DNA of 64,000 nt from Clostridium putrefaciens. GTDB lineage: Bacteria > Bacillota > Clostridia > Clostridiales > Clostridiaceae. This document shows positions 45,470-54,376 of the stretch, one piece after another; position 1 is the stretch's first letter, and every line of letters begins with the position of its first letter. Both the position numbers and the translations under genes were made by a program. The notes under the pieces are model-generated. The model had not been told where the DNA came from. It saw only the letters and a list, made by a program, of their open reading frames with translations, and did no database searches. The stretch lies in NCBI RefSeq assembly GCF_900461105.1, contig NZ_UFWZ01000001.1:2294001-2358000 (forward strand), written 5' to 3'.

Positions 45470-47164
45470 TTAATTACTTTTAAACTCTTCTGTAATATCC
45501 TTGATTTTATTCCAATCTTCTTCATCGTAGAGTACATAACTTTTGCTTTTATGGAATTCTCCACAAGCTATGTATTTAATTATATCAATTTCATAAGCTT
45601 CTCCATGATAATTTTTATCCCTATTATAATTTATCTTTATATATTCCTTTAACTTTTTATCATCCTTTTTTGATATACTTCTATTTAAAAACATAGGTAA
45701 CCATTTCTTTTTGTTAAAGCTCATATAATCAAACTTAACTATTTCCTTTAATAAAAGCTCATCTTCATAATGGCATTTTATAACCTCTTCATTAAATTCT
45801 ATAAATACCTTATAATATTCTACACTAGATAAATTTCTTTTAAAATATCCCTTTTCCTTATAAAACATAGCTAATGCGTTAAAAAACTCAAAAGGATTCT
45901 CGAACTTCTTTTCAAAATAATTAATTATATTTGTAAACTTTTGAGAATTGTAATACTTATCCACCATAGCCTCTAAGGACTTTAGTTCTGTCATTCTCTC
46001 GTAACTTATCATATCAGTTTTTAATATTTCATAAGGAGGGTAGGGTGAGTAAACCATTCCCCATTTATCTGCCTCCTCTGTCATAGGCGCTCCTTTTAAT
46101 AGTTTTAAAAATCCCAGTTGAACCTCTTCTGGTTTTATAGAATATACATCATTAAACGATCGTTTAAAAGACTCATAATCTTCTCCTGGAAGTCCTGCTA
46201 TAAGGTCTAGATGTTGCTTTATATTTTTGATGCTTTGAAGTTCTTCTATTTTTTCTTTTATATCACTAAAGTTTACATTTCTATTAATATTCTTTAAGAC
46301 TTCATCATTAGTTGTTTGAACTCCTACTTCAAATTGAAATCTTCCTTTAGGTGCCTTTGCTAACAATTCAATTTCTTCCTTTTTTAATATATCTGCTGAT
46401 ATTTCAAAATGGAAAGTTGCTGTAGTATTTACACTTGATAAAAACTCCCATATTTCCATAGAAAATCTACTATTACAATTAAACGTTCTATCTACAAACT
46501 TAATAAGCTTTATATTCTTTTTTATTAAAAATTGTAGTTCTTCTTTTACTCTTTCAGTATCTAAAAATCTTACACCATGTATTGTTGATGAAAGACAGTA
46601 TTTACAATTAAATGGGCACCCTCTAGATCCTTCAAAATACACTATTTTATTTTCTAGATCTTCATCCGCTTCATAGGGGAAAATCAACTTACTCATATCC
46701 ATTAAAGGACGTTTGCCTCCATAAGTAATATTCCCATTTTTCTTTTCATATAATCCTTTTATATTGTTTTCTTCTATAATACCCATCTTTCTTTTTATAA
46801 ATTCTCTAAAGGTTTCCTCTCCTTCTCCTTCTATTACATAATCCCCAGAATTATTTATGAGGAAATCTTCACCATCATAAGATACCTCAGGCCCTCCATA
46901 TATTATTTCTATACTTGGATCAATTAATTTTATTATTTTACTTATCTTAGTTACATACTCAAGATTCCATATATATGTTGAAAAAGCTATTATGTCAGCT
47001 TTTTCTTCCATTATACTTGGTACTATATTTTCAATCCTATCATTTATAGTGTATTCTTTTGTATCAGAGTGGAAATTTAAATCCTTTGTGAAAGCCTTTA
47101 AATACCTTATTGCTAAATTGCTGTGTATATACTTTGAGTTTATTCCTACTAGCAGCACCTTCAT
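45470..47164 (-). CDS. B12-binding domain/radical SAM protein (DUF4080-like)
   Basis: 564 residues. A N-terminal cobalamin-binding-type domain (about 1-125) is followed by a radical SAM domain with the [4Fe-4S] cluster motif CPFNCKYC (Cys183, 187, 190) and LDLIAGLPGEDYESF. A C-terminal helical region of about 150 residues is of the DUF4080 type. Reaction unknown. The start ATG 47164 has AGGGAGG upstream and lies inside the 3' end of the methyltransferase-like gene in another frame. Confidence 0.85.
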   Translation of the reverse strand: MKVLLVGINSKYIHSNLAIRYLKAFTKDLNFHSDTKEYTINDRIENIVPSIMEEKADIIAFSTYIWNLEYVTKISKIIKLIDPSIEIIYGGPEVSYDGEDFLINNSGDYVIEGEGEETFREFIKRKMGIIEENNIKGLYEKKNGNITYGGKRPLMDMSKLIFPYEADEDLENKIVYFEGSRGCPFNCKYCLSSTIHGVRFLDTERVKEELQFLIKKNIKLIKFVDRTFNCNSRFSMEIWEFLSSVNTTATFHFEISADILKKEEIELLAKAPKGRFQFEVGVQTTNDEVLKNINRNVNFSDIKEKIEELQSIKNIKQHLDLIAGLPGEDYESFKRSFNDVYSIKPEEVQLGFLKLLKGAPMTEEADKWGMVYSPYPPYEILKTDMISYERMTELKSLEAMVDKYYNSQKFTNIINYFEKKFENPFEFFNALAMFYKEKGYFKRNLSSVEYYKVFIEFNEEVIKCHYEDELLLKEIVKFDYMSFNKKKWLPMFLNRSISKKDDKKLKEYIKINYNRDKNYHGEAYEIDIIKYIACGEFHKSKSYVLYDEEDWNKIKDITEEFKSN

Positions 47165-47684
47165 TAATTATGTCCTCCCTCTTTTGTGCAGATATATAAT
47201 ATATATCATTCCAATCTTGTATTACTTTTATTTCAAAAAATCTTTCTAGTAAATTTAAAGCATCTTTTTTACTATAGTCTTTTATTATATTATAATCTTT
47301 AACTTTTATCTTCTTTATTTCTTCTTTAGGTAAAAGAAGTTTTATATCTTCATTTAATATCTTATTATTAAACTTACTTATATCCCATATATGTATGGCT
47401 CCCTTAGGATCTAAAAACTCATAGGCATCCTTTAACACCTTTTCTCTATCCTTTTCTCCCCATAAAGTACTTAGATAAAAAAACAGAACTACATTATTGT
47501 AGTATCCTTTTTCAATATCTTTTTTATTTTCGTTTCCTTCTATATAATCTACTGTATTATTGTCTTCTTCGTTTCTTTTAAATAAATTATATACTATACC
47601 GTAATTTTCTTCACCTATATCTAATACATTACCTTCAAATTTAAAAGATTTTAAATCAATTATATGCTCTAAACCTTTCTTCAC
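47064..47684 (-). CDS. Degenerate methyltransferase-like protein
   Basis: 206 residues. A class I SAM-methyltransferase layout is suggested by VLDIGEENYGIVYNLF (motif I) and a later AYEFLDPKGAIHIWDISKF, but motif I lacks the usual GxGxG. GTG start with AGGAG upstream. The frame overlaps the radical SAM gene by 101 bp in another frame; the last 33 residues or so may be a read-on tail rather than part of the fold. Probably acts with the radical SAM protein, by position only. Confidence 0.55.
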   Translation of the reverse strand: MKKGLEHIIDLKSFKFEGNVLDIGEENYGIVYNLFKRNEEDNNTVDYIEGNENKKDIEKGYYNNVVLFFYLSTLWGEKDREKVLKDAYEFLDPKGAIHIWDISKFNNKILNEDIKLLLPKEEIKKIKVKDYNIIKDYSKKDALNLLERFFEIKVIQDWNDIYYISAQKREDIINEGAASRNKLKVYTQQFSNKVFKGFHKGFKFPL

Positions 47685-47734
47685 GGTATCATCTCCTCTT
47701 AATTATTACTATTATAACTAATTTAACACAAAAA

Positions 47735-47767
47735 AAATAATTCTTCCACATAATGGATGAATTATTT
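47735..47767 (-). terminator. Terminator after the phospholipase C-like gene
   Basis: AAATAATTC (47735-47743) / GAATTATTT (47759-47767), 9-bp stem followed on the minus strand by TTTTTT. It lies between the phospholipase C-like gene and the methyltransferase-like gene, and would limit read-through. Confidence 0.75.
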
Positions 47768-47819
47768 ATAAATTCAATATTTTATTACAGTAATTATCCG
47801 CTTCCTAATACATTGAAGC

Positions 47820-48542
47820 TTACTTATAAAGTTCTTTATCTTTTATATACTCTTCATAAAAATCTAGCAAAAAGCCAGCTGTAGTTATTTGAGCTTGTTT
47901 TAATATGACAGAAGCTATTTTAAAATATCTTTCTTCTTTATCTTCAACAACTTGAAACTTATTATAAGTGTCATCCGCAATTATTGCATTATTTTTTATA
48001 TATTCTTCTAAACCATTAAACCTTAATATTCCACTTTCTACAGCAAAAGAATAGTCACTAAATAGCTTAGATATTATCCAAAGTTCAAACTTCCTGTGTT
48101 TTTTTAAAAGTCTATTATTTACATGATGAGGTACTGTAGTATCCTGAACTAAGTGGCAAGCTGCCCCTAAATAAAATAATGCTTTGTTCATATCCCCTTT
48201 TCCTAAGTAGCTTAAGGATAGCTTATGATACTTTTTAGCTTCACTTAGTGCATCTGAGAATCCATAAAGTCCTTTTCCCTTTGTTACGTGATAAAAATGA
48301 TTTGAACTTTTAAAGTCCTGATCAGCCCAAGCAACGCCTTCATTTAGAGGTTTTATATTGATTCTGTAATAATCCCCTGCATCCACATATCCGTCATTAT
48401 TTAATATTTGTATAGCTTGTATGTTAATAAACTTATGAACGATACAATGAGTTTTTAACACTAGTTTCTTGAATGGATTAACTGCAAACATAACCCCATG
48501 CAATGCTTTTCCATAAGTAAATTCAAATTTGTTTTTATTCAT
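47820..48542 (-). CDS. Zinc-dependent phospholipase C-like protein without signal peptide
   Basis: 240 residues of the alpha-toxin/PC-PLC fold. All zinc ligands have counterparts: a His in THCIVH (32 or 36), Asp74 in WADQDF, His82/85 in NHFYH, His130 and Asp134 in CHLVQD, His140, His149 and Glu153 (KHRKFE). Spacing of the H-x3-D and H-x3-E parts matches alpha-toxin. There is no signal peptide and no C-terminal membrane-binding (PLAT) domain, so a cytosolic or unconventional role is likely, for example on lipids or nucleic acid (the fold is shared with P1 nuclease). Confidence 0.8.
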   Translation of the reverse strand: MNKNKFEFTYGKALHGVMFAVNPFKKLVLKTHCIVHKFINIQAIQILNNDGYVDAGDYYRINIKPLNEGVAWADQDFKSSNHFYHVTKGKGLYGFSDALSEAKKYHKLSLSYLGKGDMNKALFYLGAACHLVQDTTVPHHVNNRLLKKHRKFELWIISKLFSDYSFAVESGILRFNGLEEYIKNNAIIADDTYNKFQVVEDKEERYFKIASVILKQAQITTAGFLLDFYEEYIKDKELYK

Positions 48543-48788
48543 AATTAATTCCTTCTTTTTATTTGTGATTTTTTTTATAATATAATTTTATATTTGTGCA
48601 CAATTAATAATCATTACCATTAGAGTATAATACAATATTTTAATTCTTTCTTCAATATATATTATACATTTTTATATTCCCCTACTCTAATAATATTATT
48701 ACAGTTTAATAAATGCTAATTATAGAATATATATTTACCTTTAGGAATAATTATTAAGGTTAGCATTATTATAAAGGATAAATGATAA

Positions 48789-50294
48789 ATGATAAATGAT
48801 AAGTTTTATAGAGATACCTTTTTACTAACTTTATCAAATCTCACCACTGGAATATTAGCATTTATATTTTCTATCACACTTTCAAGAGAACTTGGCGCAG
48901 AAGGCATGGGTTTATACGGTCTCGTAATGCCAATATACAATCTTTTTATATGTCTTATCTGTGGAGGAATAATAGCAGCTGTTTCAAAAATTTCTGCAGT
49001 ATATAAATATAATAATGATATAGGAAATTTAAAAAAGACTATAAATATAACCATGAAATTTGATATTTTATGGGCATGCCTAGTTGTAATATTTGTTTTC
49101 TTTTTTGCTCCATTTTTAGGCGAAAAGATGATAAAGGATCCAAGAACTATTTTATCTATAAGAATTACATGCCCCGCAATGATGTTTATAGGTATTTCTA
49201 ATATTTTAAAAGGATACTTTTATGGAACCTCTTCTATAAAAATACCTGCATTTATAGATATATTAGAAAAGTTTATACGGATACTTATAATTGTATTTAT
49301 AATTAACTTCTTCAATTTAAAAGATGTAACACAAACCGTATCTGCTGCATATATAGCATTATGTCTAGGTGAATGTATCAGCCTTATTCTTCTTTATTTT
49401 TATTATAAAAGGTCCATTAATTCTCTGTCTTATGCAAATAAAGATACTGAATCTAGAACGCAGCTTTTATTTAATGTACTTGTTATTTCCCTTCCCCTTT
49501 GCTTAAATGCATTTGTATCTACAGCCCTTGGTGCATTATCTACTCTTATATTACCAAGAAGGCTTATTGTTTCAGGCTTTAATTATTCTGAAGCACTTTC
49601 ACTTATAGGGAAGTTTACTGGAATGACATTAAATATTGTATTCTTCCCAATGGTAGTAATAGGGTCTATAATAACAGTTCTAGTACCTGATTTAGCTCAA
49701 GGTATAAATAAAAATGATTCTTATTTTATTGAAGGTAGGATAATAGAGGTTCTTCGAATTGCATTTTTATTAGGTCTTTCCACCCTTGTATTATGTATTT
49801 CAATACCTGAAAACTTAGGTATGATGTTTTTCAAGAGAGATGATCTTACTTCTTATATAAAATTTCTTTCATTATGTCCTCCAATTTTATATTGTGATTC
49901 AACTACCTATGGAATATTAAATGGACTTGGAAAGCAAAATGTGATGCTTAGAAACTCTTTGCTTATATCAGTTATAGAACTTATAAGCTTATACATACTA
50001 ACAGGTATAAAAGGTATAAATATATTTGGGTATGGTATAACAATTATTATTACTTCTATAATATCTCTTTTCTTAAATCTTAAAGAAATTCGAAAACACT
50101 ATGACATTAATATTTCTATAACAAATATATTTATATATTTACTTATTTCAATTTTATCCTACTTTAGTATTATCATATTAAAAAGTCAAATCCCTAATTC
50201 ATCAATGTTTTTTAAAAACTTTGTATTGATTTCTTTAGGATTTTCTTCTTTTTTACTTTCTATACTTTTTACTGTAAAGAAAAACAAAATATAA
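48789..50294 (+). CDS. Lipid/polysaccharide flippase, SpoVB-like (MOP superfamily)
   Basis: 501 residues with about 14 membrane segments. The N-terminus FLLTLSNLTTGILAFIFSITLSRELGAEGMGLYGL is typical of SpoVB/MurJ-like transporters. Possibly sporulation-linked. ATG 48789 is the second of three ATGs in a 7-bp repeat (ATGATAA units), with AAAGGA 9 nt upstream. Divergent from the phospholipase C-like gene. Confidence 0.82.
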   Translation: MINDKFYRDTFLLTLSNLTTGILAFIFSITLSRELGAEGMGLYGLVMPIYNLFICLICGGIIAAVSKISAVYKYNNDIGNLKKTINITMKFDILWACLVVIFVFFFAPFLGEKMIKDPRTILSIRITCPAMMFIGISNILKGYFYGTSSIKIPAFIDILEKFIRILIIVFIINFFNLKDVTQTVSAAYIALCLGECISLILLYFYYKRSINSLSYANKDTESRTQLLFNVLVISLPLCLNAFVSTALGALSTLILPRRLIVSGFNYSEALSLIGKFTGMTLNIVFFPMVVIGSIITVLVPDLAQGINKNDSYFIEGRIIEVLRIAFLLGLSTLVLCISIPENLGMMFFKRDDLTSYIKFLSLCPPILYCDSTTYGILNGLGKQNVMLRNSLLISVIELISLYILTGIKGINIFGYGITIIITSIISLFLNLKEIRKHYDINISITNIFIYLLISILSYFSIIILKSQIPNSSMFFKNFVLISLGFSSFLLSILFTVKKNKI

Positions 50295-50297
50295 TAA

Positions 50298-50331
50298 AAA
50301 AATAGCTTGAAAAAGATTCAAGCTATTTTTT
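50298..50331. terminator. Bidirectional terminator between the two flippase genes
   Basis: AAAAATAGCTTGAA (50298-50311) / TTCAAGCTATTTTTT (50317-50331), 14-bp stem with a 5-nt loop and T-tracts on both strands. It separates convergent genes. Confidence 0.9.
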
Positions 50332-50382
50332 ATATATATTTATATACTTGTGTAATTTTAATTTTTTAGTGTATATATTTTA

Positions 50383-51993
50383 TTACCTTAATCTATGTGA
50401 TATAAATCTTGGTAATATCTTTGTGATTTTATTTGGTAATGCATCCATATCCTTTTTAGTTATTCCACCTGTAAGTACCAATCCATAAAGATAAACCATC
50501 ATTCCTATTCCAATTGATATTATAGTAAATATGGAGCTTAATATATACGTATCTCCAACAAATTTTAATATAACACCAAAATTAAAGTTTAATACTTTTA
50601 TAACTATAGCCATTAGTACTGCAGCAGCTGTTGGTTTAATAGCTACTTTTATAAGGCTTATTCTTACTTTTAAAGCTGAATTTAAAGCTATATTATTAAT
50701 TATCATAGGTATTAAAAAGCATAATAAGCTTCCAATTACTGCTCCATTTATATTTAAACTTGGAATTGCAACCAAATAATAATTAGCTACAAGTTTTGCA
50801 ACTATCCCTATACCTAAAGAAACAATTACTATGTATAGTTTATTTATACTTTGAAGAATTGTAGTTTGAATTTGAACTATAGCCATAAATACAACTATGA
50901 TAGCTCCATAAGTCATTATTTCATAACCTGCTCCGTATTTTATTAATCTATAAATTTCTTTGCTTAAAACTGCTAGTCCTACAGCTGAAGGAATTGAAAC
51001 AATATAACTTATTTTAAGAGCAAAATCTATTTTTTCTTTAACCTCTTTTTTATTTTTTAAAACCATAGCTCTTGATATTGCTGGTAAAAGAGCTGATGAA
51101 AGAGCTGCTATTATAGTAAGAGGTACATATAATAATGTTCTATATTTACTCAATATAGAATATTTTATATTTCTATCTTTTACAAGGTAAATCCCCGCAA
51201 CTTCAAGCCTTCTTTTAACTATAGTAAGGTCAATTACAGCTCCTAAATATTGCATTCCTGAGCTTAAGGTTATAGGAAATCCATATTTAAACAATCTTTT
51301 TAAAAGTGTTTTATTAGATAGCCTTCTTACAGTTATTGACTCTTCATTATATTTGAATTTCATATCTTTACTCTTTTTATATACTTTCGAAAGATAATAT
51401 GCTGCTATTAATGCACCTATAGCAGTACCGATAGTTCCTCCTGCTGCGCCTAAATCTACACTTTGTTTCATCATAATATAGGCAAATACTAAACTAAATA
51501 TTATATTAGTAATTTGTTCTATAATTTGAGATACAGCAGTTGGCGTCATTATACTAAGGCCTTGGAAGTATCCTCTATATGCCGCTAATATAGATGTTAC
51601 TACCATTGCAGGTGTTAATGCTAGTATAGCATAATAAGATTTAGAGTTCCCTGTAGAGTTAGCTATTCTACTAGCAGATATCAATACTATTATAGCTGCT
51701 AAAAACCCCATAATCATTAGCATAAATCTAGCTAGTTTAAATGTCTTTATTGCATCTTTTGGATTATTAAGAGCTATAAGTTCTGATACTTGCTTTGATA
51801 TAGCAACTTGCATTCCTGAACTTGTCATAACATACACAAGGCTAAATATATCATAAGCTGCTGCATATATTCCATATCCCTCATCACCAATTATAGACAA
51901 TAGTAAAGGCACATATAAAAGAGATAAAATCTTTACCATCATTCCTGCTACAGATAATACGGCAAATCCTTTAGTTGTGGATTGCTCCTTCAT
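50383..51993 (-). CDS. Flippase, YtgP/MurJ-like (MOP superfamily)
   Basis: 536 residues with about 14 membrane segments. The N-terminus GFAVLSVAGMMVKILSLLYVPLLL and the stretch GDEGYGIYAAAYDIFSLVYVMTSSG belong to the YtgP group, which supplies lipid II flipping in B. subtilis. It is probably the main peptidoglycan flippase here, distinct from the SpoVB-like neighbour. Confidence 0.82.
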   Translation of the reverse strand: MKEQSTTKGFAVLSVAGMMVKILSLLYVPLLLSIIGDEGYGIYAAAYDIFSLVYVMTSSGMQVAISKQVSELIALNNPKDAIKTFKLARFMLMIMGFLAAIIVLISASRIANSTGNSKSYYAILALTPAMVVTSILAAYRGYFQGLSIMTPTAVSQIIEQITNIIFSLVFAYIMMKQSVDLGAAGGTIGTAIGALIAAYYLSKVYKKSKDMKFKYNEESITVRRLSNKTLLKRLFKYGFPITLSSGMQYLGAVIDLTIVKRRLEVAGIYLVKDRNIKYSILSKYRTLLYVPLTIIAALSSALLPAISRAMVLKNKKEVKEKIDFALKISYIVSIPSAVGLAVLSKEIYRLIKYGAGYEIMTYGAIIVVFMAIVQIQTTILQSINKLYIVIVSLGIGIVAKLVANYYLVAIPSLNINGAVIGSLLCFLIPMIINNIALNSALKVRISLIKVAIKPTAAAVLMAIVIKVLNFNFGVILKFVGDTYILSSIFTIISIGIGMMVYLYGLVLTGGITKKDMDALPNKITKILPRFISHRLR

Positions 51994-52029
51994 AACTATC
52001 TCCTTTTATAAAATATATAATATTATTAA

Positions 52030-52986
52030 TTAGAATTTAAAAACATCACTTTTAATCTTTTTAAATATAGGCGGAAGTGCTTCAGTTATGGTTTTATTTT
52101 CCATATAACTTAAGCTTTCTGGGCAATTTTTAAATACAACTTTGTAGGCATATAAATATTGAAAGTTAAGTGCAAATTTGTTTTCAAAGTATGCATTTAA
52201 AGTTTTATCTCCATATTTACTATCTCCAATTATAGGGTTACCTAAAAATGATAAGTGAGCCCTAAGTTGGTGACTTCTTCCTGTTAAAAGTTCTATTTCT
52301 ATAAATGAAAATCCTCCATTGCTTTGTATTGTCTTAACTTCCATTGCTATTCTTTTAGTGTCAGGTCTCATGTCTTTAAATACTTCAGATCTGTTTTCTT
52401 CACCATTTTTAGATATATAAGCTTCATATACACCATCTCTTATTCTTCCCTTAACTAAGGCACAGTAATACTTTTTTATTTTTCTTTCTCTTATCATTTC
52501 ATTTAGAGCCTTAAGAGAATCAAAATTCTTTCCAAATATCACTATTCCAGAAGTATTTCTATCTAGTCTATTACAAGAAGCCGGTGTAAATGTCAATTCT
52601 CTTTCTGGTACGTAATCACCTTTTTCATATAAATAAGTAAGTACGTAATCTGTAAGTGTTGGTTCTCCCTTTTTCTTATCAGAGTGAACTAATACTCCTG
52701 GCCACTTTTCTAATAAAAGCATGTTTGCATCTTCATAGACTGATTTAAAATCAGCTTTTGCATTTTGGAACTTTAATCCCTCTTCTTTTTTGCTTTCTAT
52801 ATTTCTTATTGTAATTATATCGCCTTGTACTAAAGAATACTTTTCTTTACCTTTAACCCCATTTACTTTTACGTCACCTTTTCTAATTACCTTATATATA
52901 GCACTTAAAGGCACATCCTTTAATAACTTCCTCAAAAATTTATCTAATCTTTGACCTGCTTCATTTATTCCGATTTCTACGTTCAT
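52030..52986 (-). CDS. RluA-family ribosomal pseudouridine synthase
   Basis: 318 residues: an S4 RNA-binding domain (about 1-75), then the catalytic domain with NRLDRNTSGIVIFGK (catalytic Asp) and LLTGRSHQLRAHL. Isomerises uridines in 23S rRNA; RluC/RluD-like. The preceding residue in the motif is Asn rather than the usual His. Confidence 0.92.
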   Translation of the reverse strand: MNVEIGINEAGQRLDKFLRKLLKDVPLSAIYKVIRKGDVKVNGVKGKEKYSLVQGDIITIRNIESKKEEGLKFQNAKADFKSVYEDANMLLLEKWPGVLVHSDKKKGEPTLTDYVLTYLYEKGDYVPERELTFTPASCNRLDRNTSGIVIFGKNFDSLKALNEMIRERKIKKYYCALVKGRIRDGVYEAYISKNGEENRSEVFKDMRPDTKRIAMEVKTIQSNGGFSFIEIELLTGRSHQLRAHLSFLGNPIIGDSKYGDKTLNAYFENKFALNFQYLYAYKVVFKNCPESLSYMENKTITEALPPIFKKIKSDVFKF

Positions 52987-53103
52987 AACACCACTCCTAT
53001 CAAACTAACTGCACATACCTAAACCATTTTTAAAAGCTGTGCCACGATATTATATCATAAACACAGCTATTTTATAATTATACTTTAGATTAATACTTAA
53101 TTA

Positions 53104-54306
53104 TTATCTTGTCAAATATTCATAAGCCATATTACATTGAAGTGCAACCCCTATTGGTAAACAACTTTCATCTATATCAAATAGATCCCCATGAGCTGGA
53201 TTGTTTATTCCCTTTTCAAAATTAGCACTGCCTAAAAAGTAAAATACTGACGGTCTTTCCATAGCAAAGTAAGCAAAACTTTCTACTCCCATACTAGGAT
53301 GTTTAAGTTTTATAATATTTTCTTCGCCTATTACTTTTGGCGCAGTATTTTCTAAAAGTTTCACCATTTCATCATCATTATAAAGGCAAGGGTAACTTTC
53401 ATCTATTTTTATTTCTACCCTGCCTCTTAAAGATTCTGCTATACCTTTTGATATTTCAGCAACTCTTTTTTTTGCGTATTCCCTTTGTTCATTAGTCATA
53501 GTTCTTATTATACCTTTAATTTCTACTTCTTTTGGTATTATGTTTTCCGCTGTACCTCCATGTATACTACCTATAGTTATAACGGATGGGTATGCAGGCG
53601 ATAATTCTCTACTTACTATACTTTGCAAAGACATTATTATATTACTAGCTATTAATATTGGATCTATAGTATCCTCAGGATGAGCTCCATGACCGCCTTT
53701 CCCCTTTATCTTTATAGTAAATGGATTAGATGCTGCATTAAAAACATCTCTTTTAATGCCTATCTTCCCCGCCTCTATAGCTTCTGATACATGAAGTCCA
53801 ATTATTGCATCTACATACGGTTCTTCAAGTACCCCTTCTTTTATCATATATTTTGCACCACCTACAGTTTCTTCTGCTGGCTCAAATAATAGTACTATAT
53901 TTCCCTTTAATTCTTTTTTCATACTATTTAAAATTTTAGCTGCTCCTAATAATATAGTAGTATGGGCATCATGACCACAAGCATGCATTTTTCCCTCTAT
54001 TTTAGATGTATAAGAACAAACTTTAGCATCTTTTATAGGCAAAGCATCTATATCTCCTCTTAAAGCTATAGTTTTAACTTTATCAGAGCTTGACTTTTCA
54101 CCCTTTATTAACGCTGATATTCCTGTTCCAGCTACAGCCTTATAAGGTATTCCTTCCTTATCTAAAATATCTTTTATCTTTTTTGATGTTCTATATTCTT
54201 CGAATCCAAGTTCAGGGTTCTCGTGTATATCTCTTCTTATATAAACTAATTCTTCTTTTATTTCTTCAGCCATTTTTAAAAAATCTATTTTTTCTTTCAA
54301 AGTCAT
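53104..54306 (-). CDS. M20 family amidohydrolase/aminoacylase
   Basis: 400 residues. Metal and catalytic motifs: ALRGDIDALPI, MHACGHDAHTTILLGAA, FEPAEETVGGAKYMI and a C-terminal NPAHGDLFDIDE. The insertion domain sits at about 185-300. The substrate may be an N-acyl amino acid, hippurate or indole-acetyl type conjugate; not decidable here. The start is ATG 54306 or, by ribosome-site spacing, TTG 54300. Confidence 0.9.
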   Translation of the reverse strand: MTLKEKIDFLKMAEEIKEELVYIRRDIHENPELGFEEYRTSKKIKDILDKEGIPYKAVAGTGISALIKGEKSSSDKVKTIALRGDIDALPIKDAKVCSYTSKIEGKMHACGHDAHTTILLGAAKILNSMKKELKGNIVLLFEPAEETVGGAKYMIKEGVLEEPYVDAIIGLHVSEAIEAGKIGIKRDVFNAASNPFTIKIKGKGGHGAHPEDTIDPILIASNIIMSLQSIVSRELSPAYPSVITIGSIHGGTAENIIPKEVEIKGIIRTMTNEQREYAKKRVAEISKGIAESLRGRVEIKIDESYPCLYNDDEMVKLLENTAPKVIGEENIIKLKHPSMGVESFAYFAMERPSVFYFLGSANFEKGINNPAHGDLFDIDESCLPIGVALQCNMAYEYLTR

Positions 54307-54376
54307 TTCTCCTTTATATATCCTTTAAAGTTAAATATATATAGATGTATTTAACTAACCTTTACAACTAATCTTC

